A stretch of DNA of 64,000 nt from Zonotrichia leucophrys gambelii (Eukaryota > Chordata > Aves > Passeriformes > Passerellidae): NCBI RefSeq assembly GCF_028769735.1, contig NC_088171.1:60750216-60814215 (forward strand), written 5' to 3'. Positions 49,501 to 61,900 of this stretch are shown piece after piece (position 1 is the stretch's first letter; the number at the start of each line of letters is the position of its first letter). The position numbers and the translations under genes are program-made. The notes below the pieces were generated by a model, which saw nothing but the letters and a program-made list of their open reading frames with translations, had not been told where the DNA came from and did not search any database.

Positions 49501-50689
49501 TCTGCTTCTGGGTCTGAGATTTCATTGTGTTCAACATCAGAGGGAATGGTAACTACAAAAGATGCTGTATGTGCTGCTGGAAGAGGTGCTAAACACTTGG
49601 AAAATGTGTAGAGATGTTCTCTTAGTATTGGAAATACAAGTAAATATGTTTTCTTTTTTTCCTTTGATTCTGTAAGTGTAGAGCCATATGTTATCCATTT
49701 TCTGCCTCCTACAAATTAATTAGAGCATGACTGTTTCCTGACTAATGGGGCAAACACTCTCATTTAGGTTGTTATGTGGAAAGGTTTCTGTCACTGTACA
49801 GATTTTTACATGGCAGCAATAGCATAGAAGGAGCTGCATTAAGATCAGCAAGTAATACACAGTGCTAAACAGGCCTAATTGAGCATTAGAGGTTTTGTAA
49901 ACACAAACTCATTTACCTGGTGGTGCACTTCTGTTGTTACTGGAATGTGCTGTGATGTTGGATCTTGGGTTTTGTTTATTTGCTTATTTTGTTGCTGGTT
50001 TGTTTTGTTTGTTTGTTTTGAATGAGAAATCTTGATATGTTTGTCTTTTTTATTTTCTGTCCAGGATCTACTAAATATAGACTGCTCTGACGGGCAGCCC
50101 TTATATACAGGCCTCTTAAAACTTGTGGATTCAGAATGCAGGTTAAAAGGACTGCAGAATATTCCTTTCCTTTACTATCTGCCTTTTTTTGATGTCCCAA
50201 GCTTCTTGGGAAGAGAGGCTTTTGTCTTACTTTCATAAATGGAGATCAGCTGCAGTGGCCCTGGAGCTGGCAGTACAGGGATGTTCTCAATTGTGGTGGA
50301 CTAATATTGTTTGGTTTGCAAAGGCCACACTGCAGAAACTGCTTCATGCTACCCTTATGGAAGGTAGATGTACACATGGTACATTTTCAGAGGACATGTG
50401 ATGTATTTGTTGGTTTTTTTTTCCTTTCTTTCCACAACACTTCCCAGTAGTTTGGCCTGGGACAATAGCTTTGGGAAAATGACTTCATTTTCCTTTTACA
50501 GTATCAAAATTTTCTTTTTAAATGTGTCTGTGAAATATTTTGTTTGTGCTTTTATGGTTGTATCTGTGGGACAGTGCACTGTTGCTCTCTGTGTTGTGAG
50601 CCAGCCTAGGTGCTGTCAGCTTCTCATTCCAAAGCACACTGTCCCCTGGAAATGGCCTCAAGTGGCACCACATCATACACCTCTGAATT

Positions 50690-52965
50690 TTGGCAGGTCC
50701 AAGAGAGTTGGTTTATACTTGAGCATCACTTCCTCCAAGGTCAAGACTGCTTGATTCCTTACTCATAGGCATGCACAAATGGGGTAGAAAACCTGTGTGA
50801 CTTGGAAATGAGATCATGGAAGGACAAAGGAAGTTTACAAAATGTGGAAAAAGAGGCAAACAACTTAGGAGAAATACAGTAATATTGTCAGGGTGTGCAG
50901 GGATGTGACAAGGACAACAAGAGAAGCTCCTTTAAGTGCATTGGTAGCAAAATAAAGAGTAGGCAAAATGACAACCTCCTGCTGAATAAAGTGAGTGCCC
51001 TGGCAACACAGGAGATAGGGAAGACAGAGTTACTGAATGCCTTCTTTGTCTCAGTCTTTACTGCTGAGGCTGGCCCTTGTGAATCCCAGACTCTGGAGGG
51101 AAGGGAGAAAGTCTGGAGAAAGGAAGACCTTCCCTTGTTTGAGGAGAATCAGGTTAGAGGTCATTTAGGCCATTAGACCTGACCACCACAAATCTATGGG
51201 CCCCAATGGGACCCACAAATCCACATGCCCCAAAGGGATACACCCATGAGAGCTGAGCAGATGTTATTGCTAAACCATTCTTTATCATCTTTGACAGGTC
51301 ATGGAGAACTGAAGAGGTGTCTGAGGACTGAAGAAAAGCCAGTGTCACTCCAGTCTTCAAAATGCAAGAGGAGGACTCAGGAAACTACAGGTCAGTCAGC
51401 CTCGCCTTCATCATGGTCAGGAAAGGTGATGGAGCTAATTATGGATGTCATCTCTAGACAAGTAGAGGAAAAGATTGTCAAGGTCAGTCAGCATGGATTC
51501 ACCAGGAAAAGTCATGCTTGATTTCTCTGAAAGCCTTCTAGGATGAAATGACCGGCTGGGTAGATGGGGAAGAGCAGTGCGTGTTGTCTACCCTGACTCC
51601 ACCAAGGCTTTCCACACTGTCTCCTGTAACATCCTCATGGGTAAGCTCAGGAAGTGTGGGGTGGGTTAGTGGACAGTGAGGTGGAGTGAGAAGTGGCTGA
51701 ATGGCAGAGCTCAGAGCGTTGTGAGCAGAGGATGCAAAACTGGGAGTAGTGTCTGACACACCGGAGTGCTGCACTCTCATTCAGTGGGACCTGGACAGGC
51801 TGGAGAGTTGGTGGAGAGAAACCAAATGAAGTTCAACAAAGGCAAGTGCAGGGTCCTGCATCTGAGGGAGGACCAACCCCAGGTGCCATGACAGGTTGGG
51901 GTCTGACCTGCTGGAAAACAGCTCTGTGGAGGCAGACCTGGGGGTCTCAGTGAACAACAAGCTGTCCATGAGCCAGCAGTGCCCTGGGGGCCAAGAAATC
52001 CAATGGCATCCTGGGGTACATTAGGAAGAGCATTGCCAGCAGGATGAGGGAGGTGAATCCTGACCGTCTTTTTGCCCTAGAGAGGCCACATCTGAGTTCT
52101 GTCTCCAGTTCTGAGCTTCCCAGTTCAGGGAAGAGAAGAAACTACCGGAGCAGGTCCAGCAAAGGACTGTAGGATGGGGGACTGGAGCATCTCTCTTATG
52201 AGGAAAAGCTGAAGGAACTGGGCCAGTTTGTCTGGAGAAGACATGACCAAAAGCGTGGTATTCACATATTCTTTGAACAGAGAGAGACACAGACTTTCCT
52301 CAGCATTTTCCTGGGGAAAGTCTGTGAAAAAGCTCAGACAAAGAAGAAAAACAATTCTTATCTTCACTTGCTGCATCTGTTGTTTGGCACATGTGGAATG
52401 TGTTATGGAGATTGATTACCAAAAGGGATTTCTTAACTGGACATTGGTGATGGTGTTTTGGATTGATTGACCAATTAGATCAAAGCTGTGTTGTGACTGT
52501 CTGTAAGGGTCATGGGTTTTTCTTTAGCATAGAAGAAAATACATATACATACAAGTATTAGTGTAGTATGTAGTATGATATAGTATAGATTATTAAAGTT
52601 TTTCAGCCTTTCATTTGTTCAGCCTTCTGCAGTCATGGAGTCAAGGCTCTTTATTCTCACGTTGGGGATGCCCTGCCACAATACAAAAGGGGATCTTATC
52701 AGTGCTTATAAATATCCTAAGGGTGGGTTTCAAGAAGAGGGGATCAGGCTCTTTCCAGTGGTGCCCAGTGATAGGACAAGGGGCATAAACTGAAACCCAT
52801 TTTCCTGTGAGAGTGACAGAATCTGGAACAGGCTGCCCTGAGAGGTGGTAGTCTCCTCTGGAGATACTAAAAGCTCACCTGGATGTGAAACTGCTTTAGC
52901 AGGGGGGTTGGACTAGATGCTCTCCGGAGGTCCCTTCCAACCTCAACCATTCCGTATTTCCATGA
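50690..52965 (+). mobile_element. CR1 LINE, + strand, split by one LTR
   Basis: This is a second decayed CR1. It begins around CCAAGAGAGTTGG near 50700. It retains a readable ORF2 fragment at 50895-51176 (residues such as ELLNAFFVSVFTAEAGP and EKVWRKEDLP), then a reverse-transcriptase stretch with frameshifts and stops to about 51800, and the 3' part (CAAGTGCAGGGTCCTGCA and GGTCCCTTCCAACC). The tail ends near 52965. An LTR interrupts it at 52254-52680. No complete open frame remains, so it cannot move on its own. Confidence 0.87.
52248..52689 (+). mobile_element. ERVK-like LTR inserted in CR1, about 427 bp
   Basis: The insert lies at about 52254-52680, starting CGTGGTATTCACATATTC (probably TG mutated to CG) and ending GATGCCCTGCCACA. 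The hexamer CAAAAG precedes it at 52248-52253 and recurs at 52684-52689, three bases beyond the end, consistent with a 6-bp target duplication plus a small insertion. ATTAAA near 52591-52596 is the likely poly(A) signal, giving + orientation. CR1 resumes with GGGGATCTTATCAGTG. No coding sequence is present. Confidence 0.75.
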
Positions 52966-55900
52966 TCACACTTGGTTAGCCAACATGGTCTTTCAGCAGG
53001 CTCTGTTTTTACAGTGTGTCTGGCAATACCCCAGCTTGCCTCATCAAATTTAGGATGATAGCTTTTGACATTTGTCTTTCAAAAACACAGTGATCTCTTC
53101 AGCTACTGTTCTTTTTTTCCCCATGTGCTTGGCTTATGTTTCTCCCTGTTTGTGACTTTTTCAGATGTCTCTTTTATATCTCCTATTTAGCAGTACTTTC
53201 CAGCTACCCTCTTAACATATTAAAAGGGAATAAAACCATCTATATAACAGAGAGGAAAGTTACAGTTAATGCCCCTGACAGGTGTACTTGCTTTTTCCTC
53301 CCCCCTATCTCACCTGGCACCCTCAGTCACCACTGTGTGACACTGCTTCCTAGGACAAACCCTGGCTGTGTTCCCTGAAAGCTTTGATTAGTTAAAGAAT
53401 AATCCATGGAGAAGTGTGCAAAGTGCTTCTGTGAGAGAGTCCTTTGGTGCTGCCACAGAGCTTTCTTGTGGAGAGGGAAATGCGTCACAGAGGCTTTTGG
53501 CAGACTGGAAACCTTTTCACCTGATGGCAATGAAGAGTACTGGGCTTTGATGTGCCATTTGACTCAGATCTGTCAAATAAAAGTGCAGTCAGAGAGAGTG
53601 TCTGTATCCCCTTCCAGTACATCTAGTGGAAAGCAGCTACCACAGAGGTCTCATCCTTTTCTGCACTCTCTGGGAGATGAGGATTGTCAAATTGAACAGA
53701 AGAATCATAAAATAGTAGAGAATACAGTTAATTGGGAAGATTTATAGGCTTGTTAGCTGGAATGTTTCTTAATTTAAAATGTCATGTATTCCCTGAAGGG
53801 AGACATTACTTCTAGTTGAAGCCTTAATTGGAATGGGCTAATTTTCAGTGCTGGGACTACTACTACTACTGAAAAACCCTTTAATCTTGAACAGAGAGAG
53901 AGCTATTTAAATTTCACAAGCTGTAAAAGTGTCAGGAGCACCAGTTTTAGCTTTCTCTCCTGAGGCCACAGAGGAGACTAAAAGGTGAACAGCAGCACTG
54001 GGCAGTTGTGAGAAGATGTTTTCTTCAAATGGTTTTGCCTAGAGCTGACTTGGAAATGTCACAACTTTTTTTCCCCTTTTCACTTACATGGTGATGCTCA
54101 TGGTCTCATACTGGAATTGCTTTGAATAAGTGTATCTTGGTAGGTTGCAGTTCTAATGCTTACAGGCTGGGCAAAACTGAGATATCTTTCTGAAAATTGA
54201 ATTGTCTACTTGTATGAAGAATAATCAGTAGTATTATTTTTTTAAAATGTTTTCAGATATCACCTAGGGTCAATGTCTGCAACCAGGTCATGCCGAGGGA
54301 AGTACTCTATATGACTTTAATGCCCTGCATTTGTTGTGATGGTATAATGTACTCTTTTCTCGTATTTCTTCCAATACAATTTCAGATTCTTATGTTATCT
54401 AACTTATTTTAGGCACTTGTTCCTATCTGCTCTACTAGGAAAGAACAATATTTTTCATGTGTAAATAGATGTATGATCCTGAAGTGGAGAGTCTAAAGTA
54501 GAAGCATAGGTGCCACAGAGGAAAAAAAGAGGAATAATTGTCGCCCATTATGCAGAGATTTTCAGCTGCAGAGATTTTGCAAAAAGCATCTAAAGCGTCA
54601 TGGTTTTGTTTTAGGTAGTCCTGCAAAGATCAGGGAGTTTGACTCTGATCTCTATGGGTCTCTTCAAACTCAAGAGATTCTGTGATTGTGAGCTCAGGTG
54701 GAGTGTATGCTTCCCTGTGCCTCTCAACATTTTCGTGGGGTTGGTGTTTTAGGAGGAGTCTTTTGGAGATTTTATATTGCTTTGTTCTGGATGCACCTTA
54801 TGAGCTGTCACTGAATTGTCTCAGTGATTTGCTCTCCCATGAGAATGAGTAGTCCTCGGATATTATTTCTCTTTCCTTTCTTCAGGAACAAATTATTGTT
54901 ATTTATTGTTAATTCCTACTCTCTCACTAGCATGGGAAGACACTAGTTTCTCTGTTTACTTCTTTGTTATTAAGCAATGAAACACAACTTTGGAGGTCTG
55001 AGTCCATGAGAATGTAAAGTGGCAGAAGATGTTCAGTCAAGTATCATAATCTTAAAAAATAACTTTTCTTGACCTTCCTATGGCTTGGAAGTGCCAGACA
55101 GGGTTAAATGTGCTCCAATCCTGCTAGCAGCTGCTGCCTGCCCAAAATGAGGGACCCAGGGAAGCTGTGACAAGCAGGGATCACCGGGGATGCAAAGGAG
55201 GATCTGGGATGGGAGCAAGGCAGAAAATGGTGTTGCGAGATTTCCATGGCAACAAGGTGTCTGACAATGGGTCATCTGTGACTCCAGTGCAGAAATAACT
55301 CCTCAAGCCTTCTGTAAATAAATAAGTGCCTGGAGCTTGATCCTTCACTGGTATAAGTTCAGACTTGTGTGGTTGCTTTTGATAGATGACTCATGCTGTG
55401 AACATATAGCTTGTGGAAAGAGAAAAAATAACTTACAGTTCCCTGGTGCTTTTTTAATGCTTTTAGAAAGTCTGTCTCTTTTTAGTGTAGATTATTTTTT
55501 AAAAAATATAAGCATAGGTTCCTGAAAATATTATAATTTTTATAACAACAGTTTGGTTTATGATGTCTGCTAAGTCTTCTATGAAAATCATCCATAACTC
55601 TACAGTTCATAAGAGCAAAGGTAGAAGCTTATAAAGCCCAATGGTTTTGATTCAAAAATTCTGTCCTCTGGAGAACATTCCCAAAGTCAAATCCTATTTT
55701 GCATAATTTGTGATGCTTTAAAAACATCCTGGACTCCCCTGCTTAGAATTAGAATGAATGTGTTTGAGCTAACTGCTGTGTTTTGAAATAAAGCTAGAAA
55801 AATGACTATAAAGTGGTGTTGACAACCAAACCAAGCATAAAGCTATAAGTATCTGATAAAAAATAAAATGTCAGTGGTAAGACAAAAAGGAATAAATTCT

Positions 55901-58900
55901 ATCTAGTTCTCTTTTCTGTACTAAGGCCTGACGTAGATTTTAACTAACTTGTGGCACCATCTTTTCATGGCAAATGTTTCTGAAGGTTCCCAGTGTCATA
56001 AATAGTATCCATTAGCATCATCCCTTTGGTTTCCTTAGCAACTGAGACAATCAATTCTATGATAGTTTTATCTGCACAGAAAAGCACCAGCTGCCAGAGT
56101 TATGGACAGAAGTACATAAAGCAGGTAGGCTGGAATCTATTTGTCTACAGACAAGCTTTATTTCTTTCTTTGCTTCTTTCTGTTTTATGAATTGCAAGTC
56201 TTTAATCACAAATTAAGCACAAATCTCTTCAAACTGTGCTGTGCTTGTGCGTCAGTGATGGTTGATGCTGACTCTAAGGGATTCTCAAATCCATTCAGCT
56301 CAGCTGCAAGAAGCTTGATATTTTACCTTCACAGCCTGAAAACCTTCTTCGTTTTCATATTATGGATTGGGTGTGAATATATCACTTTTTTTTTCAAGTA
56401 TTAATTAGAAAATTGCAACATTAAGGCCGTGCTGGGACTTGTTTCAGTGGGTAAAGGAAAGGGGCCTGGTTGCTGCTGCTGTTTTCTTCATTCCTTTCCA
56501 GTACAAAAGGGGTCACATGCAGTTGGTGTTTTCTGTCATTCATATCCATTCTGAAGAAGAAATTCGAAAGCAAAAGGCATAAATTGTTCTTCAGACTCCA
56601 CTTGTAAAGGATGATATGGCTGGGAGAGGTATTCCTTTAAAATATATATTATAAATATTTTTATTTTCTGGAGTAGCTTCTTTAATGTCCTGCTGAAGCT
56701 TCAGTCCAACTCTGTATGATTCTGTCTGCAAAAAGGCTTTCTTCTGTTAATTTGCACTGCATTGTCAGTACCAAATATCAATAGGGAGGCAAATAGTGCT
56801 ATGATTGTGAGTTATTGGAAAAACTCTATACTATTTACAGAAAAGGTAATTTTTTTCTCCTTCTTTAATTTTTCTTCATTTCTTCAGAGTCTGACAGCTG
56901 GATGTATTCTGAAGAAATACAGCACCTTAGATGAAAACATTACTGTGTCAACTGCTGTTCCTGAAACACAGACAAAAGTGCTGTCTTGTTACTTTTGTTC
57001 ATTTAGATACTTAATTATTAAAAACAAAGTTAATATCAAGCCTCTTGAAGTAGGTGCAGAAGGTCCCTTTGGTTCCTGTGGGGACTTCCCAAGCTAACCA
57101 TGAAACATAAAAATTTATTAAACAATAAATTCACTGCATGCCTGCTTAGTTCTGATGACTGCTGCTCCTAAACTCCAACAGTTTCTGTAACAGTTCTACC
57201 AATGCCTAAGCCCACTGTCATGAGTAAGATTCCATGCAGGTTTCTGAGTTTAGTGTTGGAAAAAATCAGGTGGCCGAGTCAGGCTTGCTCACTGTCATGT
57301 GTACTGGGAATAGTGCTCACCCCCTGAAGTAATGGGACACAGTAGGATGACTCACTGGCTTTTTTGGGATTCTGCTTCCCCTCAGACACTTTGTGATTCA
57401 GTTCCTATAGTTGCCATGAAAGAGCTGCGACAAGTTCAGACTGATGGCCACAGAGAACTGTATTCCAACTTAACTGAGGCCATGAACTTTTTTAGAATGT
57501 AAGAATATCTTCATAGTTTCACTAATGTAGGGCTTGGAAGCTGCTCAGCAGTCTTTCAGCACCATTCCCTTTTTTCCAGTGGAACTTCAATGTGGCACTT
57601 GCCTGTTAGGATTCCAGTGAGGATATAAGCTCATTTGATCTGAGTGGAGGAGGAAAAAGTCATGGCCTCTTGGACATTTTGGAGTTGTTGCTTGATATCT
57701 CATGTGAGTGCTGGCATTTGTCATCAGTTTTGGTTTGGCCATGGTGTAAGGTAGAAGTACTCAGTGTGCATGCAGACTTTTTTTCCCCCTCCCTGCATAT
57801 AACAGATGAATTTGCATCTAGCTGTCATGACCATGTGTCCCTTTTGGGACTGTGTAAGCATTTTTCCCACACACACCTTCTTTTTTTCTTCATCTCCCAC
57901 CTTTTTTTTTAATCACCTTGATATTGTTGTCAGAACTCAGCACAACAGATCTGAGTTCACTTCTTCCTGCTGGTCAGCACTGGGATGAGCAGCAGTCGCT
58001 CAGGGTATTGCATATTATGGATTTGATGTTTGTATGTTCAATGAACATGTTAAGTGCAATTGCAAACAGGTTAATAGTGTGGATCCTTGGCTGACAAATA
58101 CAGGTATCCCCCTACTAATTACCATTCCCAGAATTAGATTTTTGGCTTTTGCAAAATCCCAAGATGCATTTGCAGATCTGATACTTAAAACTGTTATTAT
58201 TTACTCGATTCACAGTGTGTTTGGTGGGGGTGTGGAGAAAATGCAATTTCAACACTAAACTAAGTGGGGTGTGAACACAGATATATAGGAACATTTGAAA
58301 ATTTGTTCATGGACAAACTGCCAGGTACTTGAAAGACCCCAAATAATATTTGGCTGAGCCACTTTCTGAGCAGTCTCTCAAAATTCAGGGAAACTGCCAA
58401 AACCTAATAATTATTTTGAGATGAGATGTCCTTATCTCCATGAGCTTTAACCAAAGCATGGTAGCCACCAGTGACACTTTGGGTTTCTGCACTGTCCCTC
58501 TTCCATGGTGACAGGGAAGTGCAATTTATAAACAGTTGATGGAACAAGGTAATATTGATGAAAGCAGTCAATATATGTTTTCACTGGGCATACAGATACC
58601 ATAATGATGGTACTGTTCAATGGTTGGCCTAAAAAATTGTTAGGTATGACTTAAAACAGGTCTTGAGCTTCAGTGCAATCCATATGCTCAGTTAATACTT
58701 TTTAATTGCTAATGCAAGTAGAGGGTGAAAGTGTGAGCAGCATAGGAGCAAGCAAGTCATTCTCTATTGACCAAGTGACTTGGGAATGTGTGTGTATATC
58801 TTTGTGAAAATAAAGGCTACAGAAAAAACTTACAACCAAATCAATTAAACTAATTTTTTTTTCTTCATTCTTTTCAAGAAGTGGTTCATGAATCAACTAT

Positions 58901-61900
58901 TGCAATACTCAGGACTTCTGATAATTAGGACAACCATGGGAGTTCTGCTGTGTTTAGATAGCTACTGACCTGGAAAAGAATTCAAAGGATCCAAGCAGAA
59001 ATGAAGTTTAACGGACCCTCAGGGCAGGAGAAAGAGGAGAATTTCCAGAAATGCTTGTGAAAACAGCCAGGACAATTTCAAATGTGATGGTCCCAAGTCA
59101 AAAGCACTTTTGGAAAACAGGAGGAAAAATTTCTGCTGAAGAATTGATTGAACTGTTTGACTTTCATAATTAATGCTTGAAAACATCTTCTCTGTAGAAG
59201 CTTTGTACAATATTTTATTGCCCTACATTATAAATATTTATTATATAAACAACTACATACCACATAAAATCAGGGCATATGCAGTAAACCATTTTTCAGG
59301 TGGTTTTCCCTCAAGGAAATAAAATGAAATAATATTATGACACATAAATATTACTAAGGATATGTTAGGTGTGCAAGGCCTTCAAGAATTGAAAGTACAT
59401 TTTCAAAATGAAATCTTTACCCAGCAAATTAATCTGCAAGCACAGTTACATTTGCTGTAACTAAAATGCTGTGTGAAAGCATCCTATTTAGAAATACTGC
59501 ATCAAGAGATTTCATTGGCATTTCAGAAACAGGAGGAATGTTGTTATTAGGTTTCATGTCTTGTTCCACTCCACCAGCCTTTGTAAGCTACTTTGTATGG
59601 CACTACTTGTGTCAAACACCTCAATATAGATTTGGTATTAAAGCAACATCAGCCTAAGTGCTTTCAGCAGTCATCCTTATCGTGAGAGGATCTGTTAACT
59701 ATCCCGTGAAATGGGCTTGTTGGAAGCCAACAGCCTGGAATAGGGAATGAATTACTTGCCTGCCATCAGCCCTCCTTTGACAGTGTACTCAGACTGAGTT
59801 CTAGTCTGGCAAAGTGTGATAGAAATATACAGCTTGCTCATGTAAAAGTGTTCACAGCCACTCTTCTATGCAAACAGCTCTGGTGGGGAACAGCAGAGCA
59901 ATGATCCTGCAAACAGCTCTTTTCTTGTAAGGCATCTCCCATGTTCATCTAGAAAACAGTTTCACTAAAAAAAGTTTAAAAAGTGCAGTGCATTTAAAAA
60001 TAACAAGAAACAACCCCCTTTTTTTTTTCCCTACTAGGAAGCCATTACCTGGCAAAAATGGGAGTCATTGCATTCCTGCTGTTAAGAGCCTGAAACATAT
60101 TCTGCTGCCAGGTGAATGAGCTGTGCCCAGGTATCAGCAGACATATCTTCTTATTCCTGTGCTCTCCAGGGGTGGCTGTCTTGCAGTAAGACAGTAATTT
60201 TCTGGGATGTGTCTGCTTATAGCTTTCATGGCTTCCATTCTATTCATCCTGAGTCTGAGTAAAGGTTTCCATATACCACCCTGATGTGCTTGGGGAAGGA
60301 CCAACTTTTCTTCTCCGCTGTCTCCCTCCTCCCTGTGGAACATAGTATCTGACACTTTTACAAGCACAGAGAAAACAGAGCCAGGACAGTCCCTTGTTTC
60401 AACTTGTCTTGCTGTCAAAATGGGTTTTAAAATACCCTGTCAATTAATCTCACTGAAATGACTAGTGAAGGTTCTAACTCTATCCTTGCAGCTGTGTGAT
60501 TAATTCATTTTTGATTTGGAGATAGGTTAGTAGAAGTGGCAGTGGCAGATTGCCCTCCTATCACTGCAACAGAAGTTAAAATTAGATGATGCCCCATATA
60601 CTGCAAGCTAGGTAGTCTTCTGCTAAAGAGAAAACAGGATACTTTAAATTAGTGTTTTGTCCCTTGAAATCTGCATGCCGTATTAACAGGGTGATTTCAT
60701 TGCCGTCTATACACCACCAGCCTGGTCTGGAGTTGATTACTCATTTGACTGGCTATTTGACTGGCAGGAACTGAGCAGGGAGACTTTCCTTATATAATAT
60801 TGGAAAAAAAGATGACATTGGTGAAGCATTCAGGCTGCTAATCCAATACTTAGTCATTGCAAGAATCATCTGTTTTGGTTCCAGAGACCCTGGTTTCCTA
60901 TGATACTGCTGAATTTAGCATTCAGCCTAATTCCATTTTCATTCACCTTCAGCCCCCAGTGAAATATCATTGCCCACCTACAGGTTAATTTGACAGCATG
61001 AAACAGCAAAATGATCCCTTTTCAGAGTAAGTATTTTAATTTTAGATTGCTAATAACCATAGCACAGTCATGATGTGGTGATGTGGAAGTGCCTGTGGTC
61101 TCAGCAAGACACAGAAGCCATCAGTGTTTTATGAGTTTATCAGAGTGCTAACCTTTCCATAGGAATTTCCTGCTCCCTTCTTAGAATGGGATTTCAAAGA
61201 AGACAGGTACTAATATTCAGAAACAGCCTGAGAATGAAATGTTCTTTCTTGGGCTGTACCAGGGTTCATTCATGCTTGTGAACATCAGGGGCTTGGTTTG
61301 CAGAGTAACTTGAATGAAATGAGGCTTTTCCCAACAGAGCTTCCTAACAGTCCTTTCTGAAATAAATGGAGTGGCTGATGGCTCTCAGAGCTGCAGATGG
61401 TACAGAGATACAGTGTGCTTTAGCTAATGCAGTGATGGGGCTTGCCTTTTTTTCTACCACAGATTATCATCACACTGAAGTATTTTGCCAAGAAATACTT
61501 AACAAGTTTCACAAACACTGTTTAATCTCCCCACCTTTCTAAAGAAGCTTATATTTGTTGTGGTTGTAAAGAGTGGCACTTGAACTGGCTGATGTGCATG
61601 GATGTTTTTGACTAACAGAAGAAACTTTTTTTTATTGACCATTCTTCTTTAGCTTTCTCCACCACAGAACCTAAGATGTGTCTACATGGAAACTTTCTGT
61701 GAATGTAATATGCACTTTTAGAAAAAGGAACTGGTAGCCACCTCTTGGCAATTGCCTTTTTTAGTGTTGAATTAATTATCTAACCTCAAGTCAATTTCAG
61801 AGCATTTTTCAAGAGTATTAAACCTTGCGTTGCAAGCAGTTGCATAAGTGCACCCTTGGAAAAACAACATCTGTTGCCCTTTGTTTTGTTGCCTGTACAT

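Larger units (their letters stand above)
44451..50689. other. Intergenic stretch between two CR1 copies
   Basis: No gene is supported. Features are a perfect 21-bp hairpin at 45012-45060, a C-rich stretch and (CA)9 at 46457-46535, and a somewhat GC-richer patch at about 48.65-49.12 kb with a 77-codon minus-strand open frame of unknown nature (48883-49116). The remainder is AT-rich and unremarkable. Confidence 0.55.

Noticed and set aside
50895..51176. 93-codon open frame as a host gene
   Set aside because: The peptide is recognisable CR1 ORF2 sequence and is continuous with CR1 DNA on both sides.
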